From: Methylophaga sp. | GTDB lineage: Bacteria; Pseudomonadota; Gammaproteobacteria; Nitrosococcales; Methylophagaceae | NCBI RefSeq assembly: GCF_030651745.1 | Contig: NZ_JAUSCC010000115.1 | Location: 1-64,000, forward strand | Direction: 5' to 3' | Length of the DNA stretch: 64,000 nt | In this document: positions 17,752 through 26,893 of the stretch, piece by piece | Position numbering within the stretch: position 1 is the first letter of the stretch | Layout: every line of letters begins with the position of its first letter | Notes under the pieces: generated by a model | Database searches by the model: none | The model's input: only the letters and a program-made list of their open reading frames with translations | What the model was told of the DNA's origin: nothing | Translations under genes and position numbers: made by a program

Positions 17752-18282
17752 ATGACTGAAACATATCGCTTATTTTTTATTACGCCACAATGGCGTTTAT
17801 TATTGTTGTCATTACTGGCCATACTGACCGGCTGTAGTACCACCCCGCCTGTTCAAACTTCAGCACCAGACCGTGCCCAACTCCCCACTCCGACAGTTGA
17901 AGCTTTTTATTATGATGAAATCCAGGCCATGCTATTGCTTTATCAACAACATGAAGCATGGCGAGGCACACCTTATCGCATTGGTGGAGTGAACCGCTCA
18001 GGAATCGATTGTTCGGCTTTTGTGCAAGTCACTTTCCGGGAGTTGTTTAGCGTGGATCTGCCACGAACCACTGAGCAGCAAATGCGCATTGGTGAACGTA
18101 TTAACCGGAAACAGCTACAATCTGGCGATCTGGTGTTCTTTCGTAAAGGACGTCATGTCGGCATTTATATAGAAAACAATAAATTCCTCCATGCCTCGAC
18201 CACAAACGGGGTGATGATTTCCAATATGGATAACACCTACTGGTCTCGCCACTTCTGGCAGGCAGTCAGCGTTCGTCGTTGA
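17752..18282 (+). CDS. NlpC/P60 family lipoprotein endopeptidase
   Basis: 176 residues. LLAILTGCSTT (about 22-32) is a lipobox, so it is a lipoprotein. The NlpC/P60 domain follows with the catalytic Cys in RSGIDCSAFVQ (about 85-95), His in GRHVGIYI and a third polar residue in FLHASTTNGV. Length and order match Spr/NlpC-type murein DD- or DL-endopeptidases that cut peptide cross-links during cell-wall growth. Stand-alone. Confidence 0.92.
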   Translation: MTETYRLFFITPQWRLLLLSLLAILTGCSTTPPVQTSAPDRAQLPTPTVEAFYYDEIQAMLLLYQQHEAWRGTPYRIGGVNRSGIDCSAFVQVTFRELFSVDLPRTTEQQMRIGERINRKQLQSGDLVFFRKGRHVGIYIENNKFLHASTTNGVMISNMDNTYWSRHFWQAVSVRR

Positions 18283-18349
18283 GATTTGTTCCGTCGGAAC
18301 TGCGAGCTGTTATTATAGCTTCCGTTTTGAACTCATTCGGAAAAGCACT

Positions 18350-18847
18350 GTGAACAAACCCGAACCACTGACTCAAGAAGCATATTTAGAAAAATGCAAA
18401 AGCGCCGCCAGTAAAGGCAATGCAATCGCGCAAAATACGCTGGGATTTCTTTATCTCAATGGTCAAAGTGTCGAACAGGATTATCAGCAAGCAGCCAAAT
18501 GGTTTCGTCATGCGGCCGATAATCATTATGCGCCAGCCCAATTTAATCTCGCCATCATGTACAAACTTGGCCAAGGGGTTGAGCAGAATCACTCTGAATC
18601 GATTAAATGGATGCAACTCGCTGCCAACCAAGGTTACGCTGAAGCGCAAAGCAACCTGGGCAATATGTATTATCAGGGTCTTGCGGTAATGCAGGATTAT
18701 CAAATGGCGTATATGTGGTGGTCTTTAGCAGAACAAAATGGTGTGGAAGATCTTCAACATATCAAAACAGCCTTAATCAAAAAAATGACTGAGGCTGAAA
18801 TCAACCAGGCCGAACAATCCATTAAACAATGGCAAAACAAGCAGTAG
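18350..18847 (+). CDS. Sel1-repeat protein
   Basis: 165 residues containing three tandem Sel1 repeats: AIAQNTLGFLYLNGQSVEQD (about 26-45), APAQFNLAIMYKLGQGVEQN, and AEAQSNLGNMYYQGLAVMQD, each followed by a WF/WM/WW helix. These form an alpha-alpha solenoid that binds partner proteins. No signal peptide, so it is cytosolic. The start is GTG at 18350 with a weak GGAAAAG upstream. Partner unknown. Confidence 0.88.
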   Translation: MNKPEPLTQEAYLEKCKSAASKGNAIAQNTLGFLYLNGQSVEQDYQQAAKWFRHAADNHYAPAQFNLAIMYKLGQGVEQNHSESIKWMQLAANQGYAEAQSNLGNMYYQGLAVMQDYQMAYMWWSLAEQNGVEDLQHIKTALIKKMTEAEINQAEQSIKQWQNKQ

Positions 18848-18867
18848 TTATAAATTAAATAGTGTTA

Positions 18868-19173
18868 TCACCAACGGTACTTTGACAGATTGATTTTATT
18901 GCCCTCAAACTGAACGGCTTCTTTTTCCAGTAAAGACTTCTGTCTTAGAAAGGCAGCACTACCCACTGGAAAAGCAATCTCACCTTTGGCATTAACCACC
19001 CGATACCAGGGCAATTCAGAATCATCTGGAAGCTGTTTTAAAGTGGCGCCCACATAGCGCGCATGATTTGGATAACCACAAAGTTTGGCGATCTGCCCAT
19101 AGGTCGTAACTTTTCCTGCAGGAATTAATGCCACCACCTGCCAGATAATTTCGTTAAGGCTTAACTGATTCAA
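18868..19173 (-). CDS. Alkyltransferase-like protein (ATL, MGMT family)
   Basis: 101 residues, just the DNA-binding half of O6-alkylguanine transferases: IPAGKVTTYGQIAKLCGYPNHARYVG, then the active-site segment LPWYRVVNAKGEIAFP. The usual PCHRV cysteine is replaced (PWYRV), which defines non-enzymatic ATL proteins that bind alkylated guanine and flag it for nucleotide excision repair. The start appears to be TTG at 19173; no ATG is available before the conserved helix. Confidence 0.9.
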   Translation of the reverse strand: MNQLSLNEIIWQVVALIPAGKVTTYGQIAKLCGYPNHARYVGATLKQLPDDSELPWYRVVNAKGEIAFPVGSAAFLRQKSLLEKEAVQFEGNKINLSKYRW

Positions 19174-19313
19174 ATGACTTTTCTCTCTTTCCAGCGTTTA
19201 ATTGCAGCTTTAAAACCTTTCACAACAAGCCATTGTCTATTGAACTCGACGACAAGTTTCATCACACTGACAGCATAAGCCAGTCTCTGCACCACATTAA
19301 GGAAATCTCAACC

Positions 19314-19751
19314 ATGCTAAATGTTCTTCGTTCTTCCATGCTTTTTGCAAGTGTCGTGTTATTTAGCACCCAGGCTTTGGCAGAAACGCCGAATCTGCAA
19401 CCTGGGCTGTGGGCATACACCAGCAACACCTCTATTGAAGGGCCAATGAATATGCCCCCACAGAAAAATAGTAATCAGGAGTGCCTGACACAGGCCAAAC
19501 TGGATCAAGGGATAGATGTACTGAATATTCCTAAAAGCTGTAATGTGACACAGGCCGATATCAAACGCGACCGGGTTGATTATGCCGCCTCTTGCAATAT
19601 GGAAGGCATCACCACTTTGTTTAAAGGCTATGCCACCTTCCATGGAAATAGTCTAAAGGGCAAAATGAGCAGCGATATGAATACCCCGCTCGGCCCAATG
19701 ACAATGAAGACTGACTATCAAGGCGAACGCATTGGTGATTGCTCACCTTAA
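19314..19751 (+). CDS. DUF3617 domain periplasmic protein
   Basis: 146 residues. The signal peptide MLNVLRSSMLFASVVLFSTQ ends ALA before ETPNLQPGLWAYTS, the standard DUF3617 opening (PGxWxxT). Four cysteines (QECL, KSCN, ASCN, GDCSP) fit two periplasmic disulfides. ATG 19314 is chosen over 19233 because AAGGA precedes it and the signal peptide begins there. Function of the family is unknown. A hairpin terminator follows. Confidence 0.87.
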   Translation: MLNVLRSSMLFASVVLFSTQALAETPNLQPGLWAYTSNTSIEGPMNMPPQKNSNQECLTQAKLDQGIDVLNIPKSCNVTQADIKRDRVDYAASCNMEGITTLFKGYATFHGNSLKGKMSSDMNTPLGPMTMKTDYQGERIGDCSP

Positions 19752-19811
19752 TTGATAAACCACTTCATCATTGCTCCTGACAACTTCTTACGACGTCAGA
19801 GTCAGGCAACA

Positions 19812-19855
19812 CACCCCATTCTCAACAAAATCCAGTTGTAATGGGGTGATTTTAT
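19812..19855 (+). terminator. Terminator after the DUF3617 gene
   Basis: CACCCCATT (19812-19820) pairs with AATGGGGTG (19840-19848); an inner CAAC/GTTG stem extends it, and ATTTTAT follows. The remaining bases to 20004 are AT-rich and probably hold the protease promoter. Confidence 0.65.
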
Positions 19856-20004
19856 CGGCATAGCCAATCTACTGCTTTATTAAAACTTACACGCCCTACT
19901 GCATCGTATTAAACTCATACAATTACTTGAACTTTTTGCATACAAAAATGCCTAGTTTTTAACTGTTTAAACTCCAACTTTCTGGTCTCAGGGAGGTGGT
20001 TTGA

Positions 20005-20952
20005 ATGTGGCGTTTACTGTCAGTACTGTTTGGCTGCACTATCATGATGCCGGTTCATGCCGTTATCCACGGCGAACCAATGCCTATTGAGCAGGTTTCC
20101 ACCGGCCAAATTCATATCGAGCAACTCAAATGGTATGGCGGCACCAATACTCAGGTGACTGAGCAGGATGAATGCAGCTCGGTGGTGGTGGGCACTCATC
20201 CGCTTACCGTTTTAACCGTTTCCCATTGTTTACGTGATTCAAAAATACACCCCATCACCCGAACTCCCGTGGTCAAAATCTTTTTAGGTCGCCCCGTACC
20301 CGCCATCCGTGCAGCACTTTACAATCGATTTAACGAAGTTGAAAACAACCTCGCTGCCGATCTGGCCGTTTTAATATTTGATGGCGATGCACCAGAAGGC
20401 ATTGAAGCGATCCCGGTGCTCAGTTCACTTAATGCATCACAGGCATTAGTATGTGGCTATGGACGCGGTATTGACGATCGCAAGATTGATAACCCACGTT
20501 GTGCAGTCAAACCGTTACTGTCAGCTGAAGAAGACTTTTATCAGTTTGTACCTGAATTTTACGAACAGCTTGATCCCCTGTTACACCTGCAATTTCGTGC
20601 ACAGTTTTTAGCCAAACACGCGATGGTAAGTTCAAGCTCAGCACTGTTAGCGGTGAGCCGGGTACAAAATGAGCGCTATCAATTCGATTTACCCATGCCA
20701 ACACGCGGTGATTCTGGAGGCCCGTGGATTGTAAATCTTAATAATGGCCAACAAGGGGTCATCGCCCTAACCAGCTTTGTCGAAACCTTTTATCGTAAAA
20801 ATAAACAATGGCCTTTTTTTAACGAAAATCGTGCTCCATTAATGGATTTTCCATATGCCGCCTTTGGCGTCCGGTTAGATACTGTGGAAGCCCAAGCCTT
20901 ATTCAACAGGGCGCGTCTAGAAGGGGCTGACATTCATATGTTGTCTGAGTGA
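20005..20952 (+). CDS. Trypsin-like (S1 family) serine protease, exported
   Basis: 315 residues. A short signal peptide ends MMPVHA. The catalytic triad is visible: His in TVLTVSHCLRDS (about 71-82), Asp in NLAADLAVLIF (about 114-124) and Ser in TRGDSGGPWIV (about 233-243). The mature enzyme would act in the periplasm or outside. The specificity-pocket residue cannot be fixed by eye. Two cysteine positions (VCGYG, NPRCAV) may form a disulfide. Start ATG follows GGGAGGT. Single gene. Confidence 0.9.
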   Translation: MWRLLSVLFGCTIMMPVHAVIHGEPMPIEQVSTGQIHIEQLKWYGGTNTQVTEQDECSSVVVGTHPLTVLTVSHCLRDSKIHPITRTPVVKIFLGRPVPAIRAALYNRFNEVENNLAADLAVLIFDGDAPEGIEAIPVLSSLNASQALVCGYGRGIDDRKIDNPRCAVKPLLSAEEDFYQFVPEFYEQLDPLLHLQFRAQFLAKHAMVSSSSALLAVSRVQNERYQFDLPMPTRGDSGGPWIVNLNNGQQGVIALTSFVETFYRKNKQWPFFNENRAPLMDFPYAAFGVRLDTVEAQALFNRARLEGADIHMLSE

Positions 20953-21065
20953 GTTTTTTTTATTGATCATGCTGTTTAGCCCTAAGCCTGGAACGAACAA
21001 TCAATGCTAAGCTAGGGCTGATTACTTAAAACGCTTATTCGGCTTACCATTGAAGAGACTCAAAA

Positions 21066-21491
21066 ATGACACTCGCAAATATTTATCAGCTGACTTTTTC
21101 CGGCTTGTTTATCATCTTGTTGACGCTGCTGGTGCAATGGTTTGTTGCCAGCAAAACCAAAGCCTCACAGGCTGGGGCGATCCCCGGCAAGATTGCTGAA
21201 AATCTGAGCCATGACTCTTTTGTGTTTAGAGCCCATCGCACTTTTATGAACTCCCTGGAAAATCTGCCATTAATGTTTGGCACCACGTTTATGGCAATTT
21301 TAATTGGTACCAATGCGTTATGGACCGGCATCATTGTGTGGATTTTTGCCATCGCCCGAATCGGGCATATGGCTTTGTATTATGTCATTGCCACCGAACA
21401 GAACCCCAGCCCACGAACCTGGTTTTTTATGATTGGTCTGCTGGCCAATGTGGCCTTATTGCTGTTATGTGGGGTTGAACTGTTTAGCTAA
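21066..21491 (+). CDS. MAPEG family membrane protein
   Basis: 141 residues with four hydrophobic helices. The family core is the segment FVFRAHRTFMNSLENLPLMFG (about 57-77), with the Arg/Asn/Glu that bind glutathione in eukaryotic members, and later ARIGHMALYYV. Bacterial MAPEG proteins are inner-membrane and mostly uncharacterised; some are glutathione transferases or peroxidases. It converges on the 21498-22049 gene with 6 bases between stops. Confidence 0.88.
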   Translation: MTLANIYQLTFSGLFIILLTLLVQWFVASKTKASQAGAIPGKIAENLSHDSFVFRAHRTFMNSLENLPLMFGTTFMAILIGTNALWTGIIVWIFAIARIGHMALYYVIATEQNPSPRTWFFMIGLLANVALLLLCGVELFS

Positions 21492-21497
21492 TTTAAC

Positions 21498-22049
21498 TTA
21501 CATGATATTGCCTTCGCCAGGGCTGTATTGGGCAGCAATAACACTGTTGGCAATCAAAGCGTCACATTTCAAAACACCCGAAAAGTTAACCAATTGCGTA
21601 TCCACTCTGAGATTACTAGCTGCCAAACTTAGCTGATCGGCATTCATCGATATTCTGCTGGCTGAAATCCTGATCTCGCCATCCGCACTTAAAGTCACTT
21701 GCTGGCCATAACTTGTGGCTAAAGTTAACGCATTTTCATCAACTGAAAGCGTGATCACATTTTCTGTATTGAATGCTAGTTGTAATGGAGCATTTTGCTG
21801 CTCGGCAATACAGACTGACTTTTCCATATATAGCACCAGAGCGTCACTATTTGAGTCATGGGCTAAATACATCACAGAGTCACCTACGGAAAAAACGGCT
21901 TTGACTTTAAAAGCCCCCAGCGGAATATTATTAACCTTGGCCCATAACTCTTCACCTGTAGTAATTGTCTGTACTCGAATTCGTCCTTGTTGTAACGGAT
22001 CTTCAGTAGACACCACCATACCGCGATGTAATGCAAGATTGTTTGCCAT
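21498..22049 (-). CDS. Orphan phage baseplate V/spike-like protein
   Basis: 183 residues. The N-terminus (HRGMVVSTEDPLQQGRIRVQ, then ELWAKVNNIPLG and FSVGDSVMYLAHD) follows the OB-fold pattern of gpV/VgrG-type spikes: a value-by-value statement of DP..GRVRV, W..., GD.V. The C-terminal half is an alternating beta-helix with short repeats (VTLSADGEIRISASRISMNA, then LSLAASNLRVD), ending YSPGEGNIM. No phage or secretion genes adjoin; neighbours are MAPEG and gamma carbonic anhydrase. AGGAG precedes the ATG. It may instead be an adapter for a distant contractile system. Assignment tentative. Confidence 0.5.
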   Translation of the reverse strand: MANNLALHRGMVVSTEDPLQQGRIRVQTITTGEELWAKVNNIPLGAFKVKAVFSVGDSVMYLAHDSNSDALVLYMEKSVCIAEQQNAPLQLAFNTENVITLSVDENALTLATSYGQQVTLSADGEIRISASRISMNADQLSLAASNLRVDTQLVNFSGVLKCDALIANSVIAAQYSPGEGNIM

Positions 22050-22144
22050 ATCAATCTCCTGATGATGTTTAAAATTGAATTTTGTTACTCGCAGACACTA
22101 TTTGAAATAGAATTTTCATAACGCTAATCAGTGGGATAAACAAA

Positions 22145-22678
22145 GTGATTCGAAATTTTCGGGGAAAACAGCCTAAATTCGGTGAACGGGTTTGGCTTGA
22201 TGACAGTGCCGTGATTATTGGCGATGTTGAAATCGGTGATGACAGCTCGGTGTGGCCGTTGGTGTCGATTCGTGGTGATATGCATCAAATCCGCATTGGC
22301 GCTCGCACCAGTATTCAGGATAACTCCTGTTTGCATATTACCCACGCCAGCAAATTTAACCCGGAAGGTCATCCGTTAACCATCGGTAATGATGTCACTG
22401 TGGGTCATATGGTAATGCTGCACGGCTGCACAATTGGTAATCAGGTTTTAGTTGGCATGTCCTCCACCATTCTTGATGGGGTGGTTATTGAAGACAAGGT
22501 TGTGATTGGGGCTGGTTCATTGGTGCCACCGGGGAAACGGCTTGAATCCGGTTATCTGTATCTCGGTTCACCGGTAAAACAAGTTCGGCCACTGACTGAA
22601 ACCGAACTGAATTATTTCCAGTATGCCTGCCAGAACTATGTGAAACTGAAAAACGAATATCTGAATAACAATTATTAA
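22145..22678 (+). CDS. Gamma carbonic anhydrase family protein (YrdA-like)
   Basis: 177 residues forming a left-handed beta-helix of hexapeptide repeats: DDSAVIIGDVEIGDDSSVWPLVSIRGD, then zinc-site histidines in CLHITHASKF, VGHMVMLHGCTIG. A C-terminal helix TETELNYFQYACQNYVKL completes the trimer. Members bind zinc; carbonic anhydrase activity varies. The start is GTG at 22145. Its TAA overlaps the stop codon of the convergent HDOD gene by 4 bases (22675-22678), so the two messages overlap tail to tail. Confidence 0.92.
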   Translation: MIRNFRGKQPKFGERVWLDDSAVIIGDVEIGDDSSVWPLVSIRGDMHQIRIGARTSIQDNSCLHITHASKFNPEGHPLTIGNDVTVGHMVMLHGCTIGNQVLVGMSSTILDGVVIEDKVVIGAGSLVPPGKRLESGYLYLGSPVKQVRPLTETELNYFQYACQNYVKLKNEYLNNNY

Positions 22679-23532
22679 GCCGCCAGCTGTTTGAGTCGCT
22701 CGTTGATCTGATCTTTCTTGGTTAATAGTTTCTGGGTATCTGCTAATTCGAACTCAACAATAGCGATGGATGACTGCGGAAAATTATCTGCCAACTCATC
22801 ATTGAGCATGGCATCAGCAGCATACCTGGCCATGTTTACTACTGCGGCCAATTGACTTGCCTGTTTGTCAGTCGAAGGCGTTTCGAGATGTTGAATGGTT
22901 TCAATGACCAGAGCCGGCATGCGCCAGCGAATAACGATCATCTGCGAAACGATCAGCCAGTATTTCTCTTCCAGCTGATGAACAATGGCATCATCCAAAG
23001 GTAAACTTTGTTGCTCAGCAACATCAATCAGCGTTTGAAGTACTGCAGGGCGGCCGATTGAATGAATCAATCCCGCCAGAAAAGCGACTTCGACATTTAC
23101 GTTGCAATGGCTGGCAATCTCCTTAGCCCACAATGATGTCGCCAGTGCCTGCTGCCAGATTGCCTCTGCATAGCCTTCATAACCCGGGGTATTGAATAAT
23201 TTCGCATTGAGTACGGCGCTAATAGCAATTTCACTGACCGTTACCATACCCAGCCGGGCAATCGCCTGTTGCAGTGATGTCAGATTTGACATCGGAGTAT
23301 AAGCTGCCGAGTTGGCGATACGCATCACATGCCCAGCAAGCGATGGATCACTTTCAATCAACCGCGCCATTTGACTTGCATCAGACTCTTTATCATTGGC
23401 CAGCATAAATGCTTTATTGGCGACTTCAGGCAGGATCGGAACCTCTACAAATCCCTCCGCAATAGCCTGGTTTAAAAGCGCTTCCAGTTCAGGTTCTGCC
23501 TGCTGATTATCATCTTGCATCTGTTCACCCAT
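22675..23532 (-). CDS. HDOD domain signalling protein (second copy)
   Basis: 285 residues with the HDOD signature FVEVPILPEVANKAFMLAND (about 33-52), then SQMARLIESDPSLAGHVMRIANSAAY and a degenerate HD helix FLAGLIHSIGRPAVL. No attached output domain, like the copy at 65-907. An in-frame ATG at 23520 (MQDDNQQ) has a better GGTGA spacing than 23532, so the start is uncertain by four codons. It reads divergently from the HD-GYP gene across 170 bases, linking two HD-superfamily signalling proteins. Confidence 0.88.
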   Translation of the reverse strand: MGEQMQDDNQQAEPELEALLNQAIAEGFVEVPILPEVANKAFMLANDKESDASQMARLIESDPSLAGHVMRIANSAAYTPMSNLTSLQQAIARLGMVTVSEIAISAVLNAKLFNTPGYEGYAEAIWQQALATSLWAKEIASHCNVNVEVAFLAGLIHSIGRPAVLQTLIDVAEQQSLPLDDAIVHQLEEKYWLIVSQMIVIRWRMPALVIETIQHLETPSTDKQASQLAAVVNMARYAADAMLNDELADNFPQSSIAIVEFELADTQKLLTKKDQINERLKQLAA

Positions 23533-23702
23533 TGTTTTTATTCACTATGTATTTTCAAGCCATACCTTAATAGGGCTTTTTGCTGCTATGCGTTTGAGGA
23601 TACTCCTCTATTTTTTAAATTAAAAACACATAAATTTCACACTCGCCAGATTAAAGTGATGAAAAGTTTTTTGATTGTTTTGCCGTTTAAGGGACAACAA
23701 CA

Positions 23703-24926
23703 TTGGTCAAGTGCATTTCCTCAAGTGAGCTAAGACCTGGAATGTTTATACAGAAGCTTGGCGGTTCATGGATGAAACACCCGTTTTTACGCAGCAGCTT
23801 TTTGTTAACAGATCCAGATGATATTAAAAAAATTCTTGAGGCCGGCATTGAGGAAGTCTGGATCGATGAGGACAAAGGCGAGCCCCTACAAAATAACACT
23901 TCCACTAATTCTTCAACACGATCAACGACTGAAGAATCATCACCCTCTCCAGAGAAGATTGAGCAAACTGCCGAAGATATAAAATCCGTCGTTCCAAGCT
24001 CAATGGAAGAAGATATCGTTCGTGCACGAAAAGTGTTCAATGATGCCAAACCCTTCGTTATGGCGATGTACAAAGATGCCCGACTGGGTAAAGCCATCGA
24101 CCCTCATACAACATTACCGTTAGTTAATGAAATTGATTTAATGGTGCAGCGAAATTCGGCAGCAATTCTCAGTGTGGCTCGGCTGAAAACTCATGATGAC
24201 TACACTTATATGCATTCAGTCGCCGTGTGTGCATTGATGATATCACTGGCACGCCAGCTTAATCTTAATGAACAGCAGATAAAAATCGCAGGGATTGGTG
24301 GATTAATGCACGATCTTGGTAAAGCGCTTATGCCTCTGGATGTGCTAAACAAACCCGGAAAACTCTCTGATGCAGAATACGACATCATGAAAAAACACCC
24401 GGCTGCCGGTGCCAAATTACTTCAGGATTCAGGTGCCGAGCCCGAGGTGGTGGATATCGCTTTGCATCATCACGAAAAAATCAACGGTTTAGGTTACCCA
24501 AGTCGTTTACAGGGTGAAGAAATATCACTTTTATCGCGAATGGCAGCCATTTGTGATGTCTATGATGCTGTGACTTCAGAACGTGCTTATAAACTGGCTT
24601 GGGATCCTGCCGGTACGATTCGAGAAATGGCCAACTGGGAAGGTCATTTTGACAAACAAATCTTCAATACTTTTGTAAAAATGGTCGGCATATATCCAGT
24701 TGGTTCATTAGTGCGGTTGACATCACAACGCCTTGCGGTAGTTATCGAGCCTGGAGTGACATCTCTGGTAAAACCTAAAGTGAAAGTGTTTTTTTCATTG
24801 CGTTCAAAAGCCCCTATTCAAATACAGGTTATAGATCTCGCACTGCCAAGTTGCAAAGAAACCATTGAGGGACCTGAAGATCCATCAAAATGGCATTTCA
24901 AGCATTTGGATCAATTATGGCAATAA
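23703..24926 (+). CDS. HD-GYP domain c-di-GMP phosphodiesterase with DUF3391
   Basis: 407 residues. Residues about 1-125 are a DUF3391 domain (ISSSELRPGMFIQKL, SWMKHPF). The HD-GYP domain follows (about 150-350): HSVAVCALMISLARQL, MHDLGKALMP (HD metal pair) and HHHEKINGLGYPSRL (GYP motif; the common Asp before GxGYP is Asn). Such enzymes hydrolyse c-di-GMP to GMP. The start is TTG at 23703 preceded by GGGA, because DUF3391 begins there and the first ATG would cut into it. Variant GYP residue does not obviously abolish activity. Confidence 0.9.
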   Translation: MVKCISSSELRPGMFIQKLGGSWMKHPFLRSSFLLTDPDDIKKILEAGIEEVWIDEDKGEPLQNNTSTNSSTRSTTEESSPSPEKIEQTAEDIKSVVPSSMEEDIVRARKVFNDAKPFVMAMYKDARLGKAIDPHTTLPLVNEIDLMVQRNSAAILSVARLKTHDDYTYMHSVAVCALMISLARQLNLNEQQIKIAGIGGLMHDLGKALMPLDVLNKPGKLSDAEYDIMKKHPAAGAKLLQDSGAEPEVVDIALHHHEKINGLGYPSRLQGEEISLLSRMAAICDVYDAVTSERAYKLAWDPAGTIREMANWEGHFDKQIFNTFVKMVGIYPVGSLVRLTSQRLAVVIEPGVTSLVKPKVKVFFSLRSKAPIQIQVIDLALPSCKETIEGPEDPSKWHFKHLDQLWQ

Positions 24927-24978
24927 TAGATTTTGACTTGTCCTGCTTGGCTTAAAAACAATGCTGTTAAAGCGTGCA

Positions 24979-25740
24979 TCACACTTTTACTTTATAGCCC
25001 GTTTTAAAAATCCACCAGATAAACAGCATAAACACGATCAGGAAAGCGGAAACCATCACCAGACTTAATGTCAGGCTAACATCCGCGGTGCCATAAAAAC
25101 TCCAGCGAAAACCACTAACCAGATACACCACCGGGTTGAACAAGGTTACTTTCTGCCAGAACTCCGGCAACATGCTGATCGAATAAAATGTGCCCCCCAG
25201 AAAGGCTAAAGGTGTGACTACCATCAATGGAATAACCTGTAACTTTTCAAAACCATCGGCCACAACGCCAAGGATAAAACCCAGCATGCTGAAAGTAATA
25301 CAGGTCAGCACCAGAAACAGCATCATCCACAGCGGATGCAGAATCGAGTAATCCACAAATAATTTGGCGGTGAGCAAAATCAACATCGCCAGAATAATCG
25401 ACTTAGTAGCAGCTGCTCCCACATAACCAACCACAATCTCAAATGCCGAAACCGGTGCCGACAAAACTTCGTATATTGCACCGGACCACTTGGGCATATA
25501 AATGCCGAATGAGGCGTTGGAGGTGGTTTCAGTCAACACCATCAACATGATCAAGCCCGGAATAATAAAGGCTCCATAACTGACACCACCGATTTCAGTC
25601 ATCGCCGAACCGATGGCCGACCCGAATACGATGAAATACAGCGAGGTAGACAACACCGGCGAAGCAATACTTTGCAGCGGCGTGCGCCAGCTACGATGGA
25701 GTTCGGATAAATAAATGGCTTTAATCGCATACCAGTTCAT
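24979..25740 (-). CDS. yadH: ABC-2 type transporter permease (YadH-like)
   Basis: 253 residues with six hydrophobic segments. The N-terminus [20 protein letters not shown] is the inner-membrane entry of ABC-2 exporters, and [23 protein letters not shown] (about 180-202) is the family signature. Its ATG overlaps the stop of the ATPase gene by 4 bases. Length and gene order match E. coli yadGH, an exporter of unknown substrate; the name is by resemblance. Confidence 0.85.
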   Translation of the reverse strand: MNWYAIKAIYLSELHRSWRTPLQSIASPVLSTSLYFIVFGSAIGSAMTEIGGVSYGAFIIPGLIMLMVLTETTSNASFGIYMPKWSGAIYEVLSAPVSAFEIVVGYVGAAATKSIILAMLILLTAKLFVDYSILHPLWMMLFLVLTCITFSMLGFILGVVADGFEKLQVIPLMVVTPLAFLGGTFYSISMLPEFWQKVTLFNPVVYLVSGFRWSFYGTADVSLTLSLVMVSAFLIVFMLFIWWIFKTGYKVKV

Positions 25741-26666
25741 TTTGACTCCTCCACCAGACTGACAAATATTTGTTCCAGGGTGCTTTGTTTGGTTTGCACA
25801 TCGCTCAGCTCAATACCAGAACGATGAATCGCCGCCAGCACTTCAGTCACATGATTGGATGGTTGATTGTTATCGTAATCATAGGTCAACGTTTTGCCGT
25901 CTTCGCCAATTTGCAACACAAAGCCATTGAGTTCGCTGGGTAGCTCTGTAATCGGATGCTGTAACTGCAGGATAAGTTGTTTACGCCCCAGTTTTTTCAT
26001 TAATTCACGCTTGTTTTCCACCAACAGAATCTCACCATGATTAATAATGCCAATCCTATCGGCGATCTCTTCGGCTTCTTCAATGTAATGCGTGGTGAGA
26101 ATAATGGTGGTGCCTCGTTGACGTAACTTTTCCACCAGACGCCACATATCACGACGTAACTCCACGTCGACACCGGCGGTCGGTTCATCCAGAAATAATA
26201 TTTCCGGCTCATGAGCCAAAGCCTTAGCAATCAACACCCGGCGTTTCATGCCACCGGAAAGGAATTGGATTTTGGCGTGGCGTTTATCCCATAACGATAA
26301 TGCTTTAAGAATTTCTTCCAGATACGCATCATCACGCGGCTTACCAAACACACCGCGACTGAACACCATGGTATTCCAGACAAAGGCAAACACATCAATG
26401 GCTAATTCTTGTGGCACCAAACCAATTTGTTTGCGGGCCTGCCGATAGTCTTTGACGACATCATAGCCACCGACCAACACCTGACCTTCGCCCACATTCA
26501 CCAGACCACAAATAATGCTAATTAACGTGGTCTTGCCAGCGCCATTGGGGCCTAACAGAGCGAAGATCTCGCCCCGTTTAATTTGTAGATTGATCTGATT
26601 TAACGCTTGAAATCCAGAGGGATACTTTTTACTGAGATTGCGCACATCAATGATGTGATTTTCCAT
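25737..26666 (-). CDS. yadG: ABC transporter ATP-binding protein (YadG-like)
   Basis: 309 residues. Walker [11 protein letters not shown] (about 40-49), Q-loop [10 protein letters not shown], signature [15 protein letters not shown], Walker [14 protein letters not shown] and the H-switch [11 protein letters not shown] are all intact. A C-terminal extension (about 230-309) is typical of drug/lipid-type ABC-2 exporters. ATG 26666 follows AAGGA; a GTG at 26684 is less likely. Upstream 26667-26893 is AT-rich and contains no gene. Confidence 0.92.
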   Translation of the reverse strand: MENHIIDVRNLSKKYPSGFQALNQINLQIKRGEIFALLGPNGAGKTTLISIICGLVNVGEGQVLVGGYDVVKDYRQARKQIGLVPQELAIDVFAFVWNTMVFSRGVFGKPRDDAYLEEILKALSLWDKRHAKIQFLSGGMKRRVLIAKALAHEPEILFLDEPTAGVDVELRRDMWRLVEKLRQRGTTIILTTHYIEEAEEIADRIGIINHGEILLVENKRELMKKLGRKQLILQLQHPITELPSELNGFVLQIGEDGKTLTYDYDNNQPSNHVTEVLAAIHRSGIELSDVQTKQSTLEQIFVSLVEESK

Positions 26667-26893
26667 CACTTGCGTTTCCTTCACGGCGTTGTGTAAAAGC
26701 TTAGTCGTATTAGAGTGTCATTATTCGACAAGGTTTAAAAATAACGCTATTTAAACTGCGGACAACATTGTTAGTTTCAAAAAAAACATTTTGTCTAACT
26801 CACTGCAGGCTGACACTGTCACATTAAATAACGGTTAAGTTATAGCAAAAAGGTCATTTTCAAGCCTGACTTGTCAATTAGCAACGCATCCAA

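Noticed and set aside
17562..17843. 93-residue minus-strand open frame upstream of the NlpC/P60 gene
   Set aside because: No ribosome site, low-complexity AT-rich codons, and it overlaps the lipoprotein signal sequence; a shadow frame.
18868..19173. Broken O6-alkylguanine transferase
   Set aside because: Loss of the active-site cysteine is the defining normal state of ATL proteins, and the length is typical.
22675..22678. Overlap of the gamma carbonic anhydrase and HDOD stop codons as a regulatory feature
   Set aside because: A four-base tail-to-tail overlap (TTAA) is common in compact genomes and needs no special explanation.
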